Assembly: GCA_023052935.1 (NCBI GenBank)
Contig: CM041297.1
Coordinates: 97,734,484-97,798,483, forward strand
Reading direction: 5' to 3'
DNA length: 64,000 bases
Source of the DNA: Piezodorus guildinii
Lineage: Eukaryota > Arthropoda > Insecta > Hemiptera > Pentatomidae
Position numbers and translations under genes: made by a program. The notes under the pieces were generated by a model. It saw nothing but the letters and a program-made list of their open reading frames with translations, did not search any database and was not told where the DNA came from. Below are positions 55,936-64,000 of the stretch, one piece after another (positions within the stretch are counted from its first letter, which is position 1; each line of letters begins with the position of its first letter).

Positions 55936-56926
55936 GTCACGCGATCTTTTCTTATATTAGTTCCTACATAGTTAGGCATCTTTTGAATGAAAGAAGTATC
56001 ATATTTCTAAATATTACCAATCTAAATAAACTTGATAGTACCTAATTAATATCTGAAGAAGATCATGAAAAGAATGAAAAATAAAACAGACTCAAGGGAT
56101 AAAAATACGAAGTAGATCCCCTTATTATATCCCATTTCATTTAAATACCCAAAACAAACCCAAATTTAGCCAATCAGTGCCGCTTCGACTCAACTAATCT
56201 AGGCGTAACACTGGAACATGCTAATAATACCAGGTGAGGCCTGGCTTACGTGCACGAAGACACGTACTATTGCGGTGAGCATTGCAGAATATCGATGAGC
56301 ATAGCTACGAAACAGTTAAGCTGATTTGCATCGCGATGGACAGAAATAGCACGCCCTGGTTAGATTAGACGCCAAAACCAACTGTCCACTCTGTTTTGGT
56401 ATCTATGATAGGTCAGTAAGAAACCAAAACTATGTTCACGATTAACGGAATAATGCATGATGCTGCAGCTCAATTTCCGAAGAATTTAGATGGCAATATT
56501 CTATTTTTTTAGGATTTATATGAACTTCCAAAGCAAAACTGAATATAACAATGTTGCAAATAAATATCATTATGAGTTCTCTGAATTCAAATATAATAAA
56601 TTCAAGGATTAACTTTTCAAACTTCTTAACCCAGAGCTCCCAACAAAATGTTTTCGCGAACCCTTAATTCTATCACTTCAATGGCAAGCAATGTGTTGAA
56701 AGTGAATAAAAGCAGGAATTCCATGAAGACGTATCATCAACGTCTTAAGTTCACTTGCTTGAGAAAGAGAGGGTAGTTTCGCATTAAGAGAGAGAAAAGC
56801 CAGACGCTTAGCTTTTGGAATAAAAATGGTCAAATCAGAATGGTGTTGCACCAGCAATAAGTTTACTTCAAACCGCTAAATCACTAAAATTCAAAACTAA
56901 TATAAGATAGATTCAAACACTCAAGA

Positions 56927-56960
56927 TAGATATATAAGATAGATTCAAACACTTATAACA
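56927..56960. repeat. Short direct repeat
   Basis: TATAAGATAGATTCAAACACT occurs twice within about 45 bases (near 56901 and 56935), with minor spacing differences. Confidence 0.6.
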
Positions 56961-56999
56961 AAATCAAATATTGTCCATTATCTGATCCCAAGCTGAGGT

Positions 57000-57302
57000 T
57001 CACCTGTAGCATAGTTGTTAGAATAACAGCCCAAAAAGGCTGTTAAACTCTTTGGCAAAGAAGCCCAAGGTCACGGGTTCAAACACGCAGATGGCACTAG
57101 CTTTTTTTAATGGGAGTAAAAATCCTTAGTTATGCCGTCCTTCGAATCGGGCGTAAAAAGGTGTTCCCGGGCCTGTGGGATGTCAGATACTCGTTAAAGT
57201 TTCCTATACTACTAAAAAAACCTAGATACGCAAAATTTAGGACTCCAACTATAGCATCTTCCGATTAGCCTCAGTAGCATTAAGTGACATAAATAAACAA
57301 AC
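57000..57302 (+). mobile_element. SINE family B, copy with inserted hairpin in head
   Basis: Between the A and B boxes an extra segment forms a perfect hairpin TAACAGCC-CAAAAA-GGCTGTTA (57024-57045) followed by another 20 bases. The rest of the family body and 3' end (GTGACATAAATAAACAAACA) is present. Confidence 0.8.
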
Positions 57303-57779
57303 ATAATACCAAAATATACCCGTCCTATAAGAACATAATTCTGAAAATGGTATAAAATGACCAATTTAATGAATCTGATTGTACAGTAGCAATAACATTT
57401 TAGCGATCACTAGCAATTAAATATTTCACTTAGAACGTTAAATTTGTCCTTTTACGTTTGTGATTATTAGTGCAAGTCAAGGCTTCACAAAAATTTAACG
57501 TCTAGGTAATTTAAAATAATTTCCCGATGATATTTCGCGGACCCCCTGTTCCCACTGCTCTAACCTATCCTACATTTCTGAGTATGCTGGAATAACTGAC
57601 CATTAATGCATTTAGTATCCGGTTCATGACTAAACCTCTTATATCGAGAAAGTTTGGTTGGAACAACTGTCTGATTCTTTTATATCTATTCTCGGACGTG
57701 TTGCACTAATGAAAAAACAAAACATTGCATATGATCTGGAAGCATTCTAATGCTATTGAAAAGAACCTATTCAAAGGAA
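57303..57779. other. AT-rich stretch, no gene recognised
   Basis: Nothing identified. Confidence 0.4.
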
Positions 57780-58075
57780 AGATTTTGAGATTTGCAAAAT
57801 GGATGGTATATGGTGACTCTTCTGGTTCGCTGATATTGTTAAAAACGTTACTATAATGCCTCAGACGTATCTTCAGCTTTCAAAATATCAAATTATGGTT
57901 CTATACAGCCTATCATTTTCGAGCTAGATTAGAAATACATACTCAGAATTTATTTAGTGAGATTTGGATCCTAAGGTTCCTTCGACTAGTATTCCGACGA
58001 AAACTCGAATTCGAAACTTTTCACTATTGCAATACTTTCACTTATTTTATATTTCATAGATAGGTAAGAAAAATA
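57780..58075 (-). mobile_element. Family M, 5'-part copy
   Basis: Reverse orientation: GGTGACTCTTCTGGTTCGCT, GACGAAAACTCGAATTCGAA and ATTGCAATACTTTCACTTAT, ending near ATAGGTAAG. Confidence 0.75.
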
Positions 58076-58089
58076 ATTAATAAATTAGT

Positions 58090-58485
58090 AAAATAGGAAA
58101 GTAAATTAATTTATACAGTACGGCCCACCGAACTGCACATTTCGACAGATCCTTTCTCATTCGATCCTTAATCCTATGGAATTCTATCCCTCCTTCCATC
58201 CGTCCTCCAACTCCCTTACTACCTTCAAATCCCGCATATTTAATCACTTAATGAATAACCAGGCTCAATAGAGTTGTGAATAAGCTTTTTATTTATATTT
58301 TTAGGTGTAGTTGTTTTTTTTCTCATTCAAATATGTCCATTTTATATCAGTAATTATTAATATGTTTATATGTATTTAATTTACTCAAAGACTCCAAAAC
58401 ACATATTGTACATTCTGTATATTTTATTCTAAAGGGACATGTCCCAGGATAATAAAGAATTGTTTATTATTATTAAAAGTAAAAA
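58090..58485 (+). pseudogene. CR1-like element, 3' end
   Basis: The plus frame FSHSILNPMEFYPSFHPSSN, SLTTFKSRIFNHLMNN is the decayed form of the R....WNSLP....SL..FKS.L..HL ending of CR1/Rex-type ORFs. The 3' UTR ends GGGACATGTCCC, AATAAAGAATTGTTTATT and ATT repeats. GGGACATGTCCC is itself a perfect palindrome. Confidence 0.65.
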
Positions 58486-59117
58486 TTTATACTTTTAATA
58501 ATAATAGCCAGTTTTCTTGTGTCCGGATGTTAGTCTAAAATAAGTAGCCTTATTTGATTGTTATTTCTTCTTTGACTGAACCAACTTCTTGTATACATAT
58601 ATGTATATAATTATTTTCTGAAGTATCTTATGTTTCTAAATCTTATAAAGACTTTGGAATATATGCCCATGCGTGATGTTACATGATTTATGAAATTCTG
58701 TACTTATTTAAGGATAAACGTTGAGGTACCCGGCACATTTTAGTGGAGCGTCTTCCATCAATACCACTATTTGAAAGACATATTTCTGACAGTTTTGTTG
58801 TCATCTAAAAATAAAAACCTATCCTGGATGAGGTATTTGATCAAGACATTAATATTGAGCGGGTGTCGAAAGGGCCATAACAATTAAAGTTGTTAATGAA
58901 GGACGTGAGTTAATGCCCAACGTGGAGAAACTTTCTGCTTGTGATGGATGTTGGTGTGCTTAACGGTCCACGTTGGCTAGTCAAGGGGACACGGGAAGGC
59001 TGCTTCTATAAGTATCTATTCATCAATAACTGTTATTAATTAAACAGCTTATGTATAAAAAAATATAGCATACTTAAATTCATTTATAGGTTTCTATCTT
59101 TTTTTTTTCTTTTTTTT
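58486..59117. other. AT-rich stretch, no gene recognised
   Basis: TTATTATTATTAAAAGTA and its inverse (about 58466-58505) form a hairpin at the left edge. Otherwise nothing identified. Confidence 0.4.
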
Positions 59118-59345
59118 ACTTTCACTTAGATATGGGTTTATATAGATATAAATGTTACGATCGTAAAAATTGTCGAATCCGAGCTATCAATGAAAGACAG
59201 GTTTAAGGTCATCTGAGTAAATGAATCCAAGTCTGTGTGCGTGTGTGTGTGGTAAGTCTTGTTTTGTAAATTATAAGCTGTTCGAAGCTGAAATTATACG
59301 AATACGATAGATGTATTTTATAGGTATAACACTATATTTCACATT
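59118..59345 (+). mobile_element. Family M, 5'-end fragment
   Basis: TTTACTTTCACTTAGATATG, TGTTACGATCGTAAAAATTG, GTGTGTGTGTGTGGTAAGTC match the family start. It breaks off after about 230 bases. Confidence 0.7.
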
Positions 59346-59420
59346 AAAATCGATTAAATATTAATAATAATAAAAATAACTTTATTATGGGACTATTTCC
59401 CTCAATAATAACAATTTCGT

Positions 59421-59423
<3 letters not shown>

Positions 59424-59458
<35 letters not shown>
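59424..59458. repeat. (AT)n microsatellite
   Basis: A pure AT run of about 34 bases. Confidence 0.95.
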
Positions 59459-59463
<5 letters not shown>

Positions 59464-59699
59464 CACTTCAATATTTATGCCTGGCCGAGAGACCAATAAA
59501 ATAAATATTTATTCACAAATTTGTGCAAAAATTAAAAAACTTATTCATATAAATATATACAAAATATATGGAATATAAAGAAACGAAAAATATTTCTTTT
59601 AAAATGATAGTGCTGAACGATTTTCTTGGATTTTGGTAAAATAAATAATTTTGTCTTACGTTGAAATTAGGACAGTGGATTTACAATTTTAAATTTAAT

Positions 59700-59812
59700 A
59701 TATCGAAGTTCTACCGCTGGGTAGTTTCTTCTCAAGCCTTTCTAATTCAACAGTTTTACTTATTGTATTTATGTTAATACAGTTGTAAAATTCAATAAAA
59801 TATGAATAAAAA
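59700..59812 (+). mobile_element. Jockey-like family 1, 3' UTR remnant
   Basis: GCTGGGTAGTTTCTTCTC, TTACTTATTGTATTTATG, TACAGTTGTAAAATTCAATA and A-rich end. Confidence 0.7.
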
Positions 59813-59829
59813 AAAATAAAAAAATACAT

Positions 59830-60120
59830 TTAATATACGTCTCTTTGGGATGCTAGAAGGTGTTTTAAAAGATGGGATTTGGATGAGAGAAGGGAAGCAG
59901 CATGGTGAATATGATTAGGTGGGGAATTCCAGAGACCTTCAAAGCGGATATAAAAGAAATTATCAAAAGATTTAGTTCTGTGGGTAGGAATGTAAAGGTC
60001 AGAATAGCGTGATCTAGTTTAAAAAAAGTGAATTGATCATCTGAATTGTAGGATACTGTGAATTTACGGGGGATGTTGGGAGTCAATGACTTAGTAGGAT
60101 TATGTTCCGAGGAAATATTG
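59830..60120 (-). pseudogene. CR1-like ORF C-terminal remnant
   Basis: One minus frame gives TPNIPRKFTVSYNSDDQFTF. After a frameshift near 60010 another gives YIPTHRTKSFDNFFYIRFE, GLWNSPPNHIHHAASLLSSK and SHLLKHLL. Together they show the KSF..FF.IR...LWNS.P..I..A.SL pattern of CR1/Rex endings. It abuts the Jockey tail at 59812. Confidence 0.6.
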
Positions 60121-60179
60121 TCTACGTATGGAAGGTAGGAGCCACTTCAATTTGTTGTATAAGTATTTACTATACATAG

Positions 60180-60550
60180 TTCAATAACTGGTCTGCCGAT
60201 ATGGCCAATTGTTGCCAACACAGATCCGTCAAATCTCTTCATTAAGTCCATTAAGATCAAAAGTCATTCTTCACTGAGCCCAACAACTTAACACGACCAT
60301 TTCAGTCTCCGTGATGCTATCTACTCAATAAACTGACAAGGCATAAGCTCCGCAATTCCACGTCTTGTAACCTTTAGAATTCTCGGGTGGCCTTATCCCT
60401 CTTAGGAACAAACATTTTAAGTAGTATCTTATTCTCGAAAACCCTACAACGTTGTTCATCCTTCAAAGTTAGCGACCACGTTTCACATCCGTGTAGAACT
60501 GCTGGAATTATAATAGTGCTACAAATTTAACCTTTACGTGTTTTGACAAA
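60180..60550 (-). pseudogene. RTE-like family 2, 3' fragment, decayed
   Basis: In reverse it aligns with 44888-45248: ATTGTTGGGCTCGGTGAGG-like GGGCTCAGTGAAGAATGAC, GCGGAGCTTATGCC, and further upstream GTTGTAGGGTTTTCGAG and ACGTGGTCGCTAAC. It is more diverged than the other two copies. Confidence 0.75.
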
Positions 60551-60829
60551 AGTGAAAAGAACATGTGAAATTCGACTTTATTTTCTCCTGAATTTTGTTT
60601 TCTCATAGAGTCTAAATACTTGAATTTAACCACGTCTTTAAACATATATTCTAATATAATTAGTTTTACCTTTTATTAACACATTTTAAAGATATGTCCA
60701 AACATGCTCTCTCAATATTTATATTGTATGTTTACGGTGTTATTTAATATGAGGTAGTTTACAGTACTGTAATTAATAGAATAGCTTAACCAGAAACAAA
60801 AATAATCCAACAATATGTTCCACGTGTGT

Positions 60830-61092
60830 TGTAGTGGCGAGTATAAAAGCCCTCTATGCACAAGATAGCGGATTCAAACCCGACAGATGGCTCTAGAATT
60901 TGCTACAGGGTGTTAAAAGTCATTGGTTATGCTGACTTTCGGAAGGGATGTAAAATGGTGGTCCCGAACCTGTGCGATGTAAAGTACTCCTGAAAGATCC
61001 TTAATTGGCAAAACTAAACCTGGATATGCAAAATTTAAGTATCGTCCGATTAGTAAAAATAGCATAAAGTGGCTTAAATGGATAAACAAAAT
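60830..61092 (+). mobile_element. SINE family B, diverged copy
   Basis: GCGGATTCAAACCCGACAG (B-box area), TTGGTTATGCTGACTTTCG, GGTCCCGAACCTGTGCGATG, and AAAGTGGCTTAAATGGATAA show the family order with many changes. Confidence 0.75.
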
Positions 61093-62032
61093 CCAACGAT
61101 TAAAAAATGAAGTTATTTACCGGATTTGGAATCCTAAGAAGCGGCAGTACCAACCATTTCGTATATCAACAAATCATAAAACACAAACCTTAACTGAAAG
61201 ATAAAACGTAATTTACATGAGAACATCTGATTTGAATTAAACTTAAAATTTCATCTCATGAAGGTAACTCTTGTTACAGGGATACTTGCAGTGTTTGAAA
61301 GACTAAAAATCTAAAAATATTCTTGCTAAAAATCCAGTATTTTGGATGTTATACTTAAAACAGAAGATATCATTTCTGGAGTAGATACCATCGTGCTTTA
61401 TAAAAAGGCTAAAATATGAGCGGTAACTTTAGTTAAGTAGGTCTGAGTGAAAACATACACGACGTTATTTTAGTTATTATAATTATGAATGTGATAAATA
61501 AATGTATAAGCTACATGCCGGCACATATAGTGTGCGCTTTCCGATTCCTGCGTCAAGAATATACTTCATCCAGGGACTGCGAACTCTGTCTGACTGTCTC
61601 CTATTAAGAATTTTTTGTGTATACAGCTGTATATTATTAGTATATTCTAGTATAGACAACTCACCAGAAGACGGCCATATAGAGCCACGTGGTGGAGAAC
61701 ACTGGCCCACGGTTACCCCCTCTGGAAGGCGAGCACTTGATTTATAACAGATCGACTCTTCAACGACCTACGTGACTCAACTGCCACTTCCTAACCTCTG
61801 CGGAATACTAATTACCTGTATAAGCTGATTCATCAGGGGCCTGTAATCACCTGGTTTATTTTCAGCAGCTCTCGGAACTGTGGATATCTCAGAGGAATCG
61901 ACGGAAAAAAACTGTGGTTGGAAGTTATAAACGTCTGATCCGTCTTTACAATTTTCGAAACATTTTTCGCGGACTCCTACATGCTATCATTGCACTGATA
62001 TACAAGGATCCCTATATTTAGAAAAATCTATG

Positions 62033-62033
<1 letters not shown>
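61093..62033. other. Unique stretch with GC-richer patch 61500-61870
   Basis: The patch holds CCAGAAGACGGCCATATAGA, GCCACGTGGTGGAGAACAC and TACCCCCTCTGGAAGGCGAG. It matches no repeat in the window and frames are not recognisable. It is a candidate regulatory or insulator block on composition and position alone. Confidence 0.4.

Positions 62034-62110
<77 letters not shown>
62034..62110. repeat. (AT)n microsatellite
   Basis: About 77 bases of AT with a single phase break (TATTATAT). Confidence 0.95.
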
Positions 62111-62111
<1 letters not shown>

Positions 62112-63239
62112 TCACACATGCATTTGAACACCGCAAAGGATTAATGATTTGTACTTTTAAATTATTAAATTATAACTGAATGGAGGCCAAAAGGATCATT
62201 CCATGTGAGTTCATCCAGAAATTTTAGGATCTCAGATTTTTTAAGAAATTTAGCACGATGTATCCTTTAATGTAGTTAAGATGTTGTACAAAATAGTATT
62301 CCATCTTAACAAGTTTTCAATTTAGAGCCACTCAAACTTTGATGTTTTCATAACCTTGGCGCTCCCAAAAACGCTGGCTTACTCAAAGAAATAAAATTGT
62401 ACTATCGTTATTTTTCAATCAAACAGCATGAAAGATTCAGGTTATGTGAAGGCAACTATGGTTATTTCTAAAATAAATAAATAATTAATCCATGATACTC
62501 CAATAACTATGAAAAAAATATCATGTGTACAAATATGAAAAGTGTAAAGCAAAACGAACAAAAAAAAAAAAAATTGATTATGTACCAAAGGCGTTACGGA
62601 ACGTCCATTGAAAAACAAATTATAATACCTACCATCATATTAGCTACCAGGCACAATAATAACCTGCTTAATATAAAGAAAAATATTTGTATTCAATGAA
62701 CAAACATTTTACTTAAACTATGGACATTTAAGGAAATAGATAAGAGCCGAATGCCATAATTTAAGCAAACCATGGATTTTTCCGGTACTTATGATTATAC
62801 TGGCTACAATATTTAATAATAAACGTTATGGGAATTTGGGTGTATTATACTCATCAAAAAATATACTTCTTTCTTGTTAAAAATGTAACATAAAATATGA
62901 TGTTCCATTAAAAAAATATAATGAGTCAAAAGCTATGATTTAAGCAAAACTAATTTTTTTTTTTTAATAACGATGGTACTAGCTACCATATATAAGAATA
63001 AAAATTATGGGATTTCGACAGCTCAATATTTTAAAAAAATATTTGTTTTTAATGAACAAAGCATTATCTATAAACTAAAGATATTCATGAAAAAACATAT
63101 ATAAAGCAATAAGTTAAACAAAAGAATGCTTTTCTTTTCAGTACTTATGATGGTAATAGGTATAATATATTATAATAAAAATCATGGGATTTGCCTTGTT
63201 AATAATACCTATGGACGTTCATGAAAAAGCATATATGAA
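62111..63239. other. AT-rich stretch with internal repeats, no gene
   Basis: Three diverged blocks of roughly 130-150 bases recur near 62690-62830, 62880-63010 and 63050-63190. Each has ATTTGT.TT.AATGAACAAA, then A.TTTAAGCAAA, a TACTTATGAT-type phrase and TAATAAAAATTATGGGATTT. No coding potential. Confidence 0.5.
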
Positions 63240-63352
63240 TATATATGCCGATGGGTAGCTTCTCTAGATGTCTTGTTCATGACTATTTTCTTTTAGCTTA
63301 TTTACTAGATGTGTTGTACAATACAGTTGTAAATATCAATAAATAATTAAAA
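63240..63352 (+). mobile_element. Jockey-like family 1, 3' UTR remnant
   Basis: GCCGATGGGTAGCTTCTC, TTACTAGATGTGTTGTACAA, TACAGTTGTAAATATCAATA and an A-rich tail. Confidence 0.75.
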
Positions 63353-64000
63353 AAAGAAAAGAAAAATGCATTATTTACATTATTGGCAATGTTGCATAAA
63401 TATTGTGCATCGGATTGATTGTTACTCAGCTTACATACCGATCCCTCTTGCACATACATTTTCCTTTGTTTTATTCTAACCTATTCTAATTACTAAATTT
63501 CTGTTATTTTCAGTTTTCTTTGGTTATTTACTTTAACATTAATTAATTCTCCATGATTATTATTATTAATGACAAAACCCATCTAATCTTGTCACTAAAT
63601 ATATATCGAATATAAATAAAGCTTCGTATTCTGTAAATATGAGTGTTAAAATGGTGATGGCATGGATTAATCTATTAATATAAAGCTAAATTAAGACTAT
63701 AGTTATTTTATTTGGTGGTTTCAGTGAATCATTATTAAGCCCTCTATGAACTTTTTCTATGAAATTGTTCACTCTCTTGTAAGTCTACAATAACTATCCT
63801 ATGGTCTGAAAAGCTGTTTCGACAAGCTTAAAATAATGGCATGGAAGAAGAGAGCCGAATGGCTTCTTATTTTCGTTTATTTGTAATCACGGAATCTTTA
63901 TTCAGAACATTTAAGTATAAAACTAAACCATATTATATTTTACCCAGTAGCTGTATTGTATTGTCTTTTCCCCTTGCCGACCCTCTATATCCTCACATTA
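63353..64000. other. AT-rich stretch, no gene recognised
   Basis: Nothing identified up to the window end. Confidence 0.4.

Larger units (their letters stand above)
54814..56999. other. Longest apparently unique stretch of the right half
   Basis: It contains GC-richer patches at 55130-55240 and 56170-56480 and a hairpin at 55882-55935. No open frame with recognisable content and no transposon was found. As the largest repeat-free interval upstream of abd-A it is a candidate for infra-abdominal regulatory DNA, by position only. Confidence 0.4.

Noticed and set aside
19640..64000. iab-4 microRNA locus
   Set aside because: The mature iab-4 sequences (seed region ACGTATACTGAATG or its complement) were not seen. 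TATAC-rich phrases near 46300 are microsatellite-like.
1..64000. CRISPR array, phage or bacterial operon content
   Set aside because: There are no regularly spaced repeats and no prokaryotic gene organisation. Spliced Hox exons and eukaryotic retroelements show this is an insect nuclear sequence.

Overview
This is an AT-rich piece of an insect nuclear genome. It carries part of the Hox gene abdominal-A (abd-A), transcribed on the minus strand, plus a large upstream flank filled with transposon remains. The species cannot be named from the sequence. Very long introns, several tRNA-derived SINE families and mariner, Jockey-like, RTE-like and CR1-like remnants are all compatible with a hemimetabolous insect, but that is inference.

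abd-A: coding exon 1 (18610-19171, minus) starts with the conserved abd-A N-terminus and ends three residues after the YPWM hexapeptide, at a GTAAGC donor. A 33-nt microexon lies about 8 kb downstream (10528-10560, minus). It has perfect acceptor and donor signals and completes the second Exd-contact motif, TDWM. The homeobox exon was not found and should lie left of base 1. So bases 1-10527 are part of intron 2 and 10561-18609 are intron 1. GC-richer sequence with Hox/Caudal-like sites (19172-19700) is the likely leader and promoter, and a good 30-nt noncoding exon candidate sits at 19831-19860.

The introns (1-18.6 kb) hold few retroelements. Instead they carry foldback and inverted-repeat elements (3.0-3.6, 4.1-4.6, 13.35-13.5 and 14.7-15.5 kb). 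Several of these contain a recurring CTGATGA...GAAACGTY motif that can be folded like a minimal hammerhead ribozyme. Two mariner remnants lie at the far left.

From about 21.4 kb to the right end (the side where Abd-B and the infra-abdominal control region lie in insects with a standard cluster), the sequence is dense in nested mobile elements. These include one RTE-like retrotransposon with an open 1038-codon reading frame (24.8-27.9 kb), a Jockey-like family with about ten 5'-truncated copies, a second RTE-like family ending in ATT repeats, CR1-like 3' ends, three tRNA-derived SINE families, and a noncoding 0.7-0.9 kb element with conserved ends. Target-site duplications give the order of several insertions. 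A few unique, less AT-rich patches between them are candidates for cis-regulatory DNA. No other protein-coding host gene is secure.
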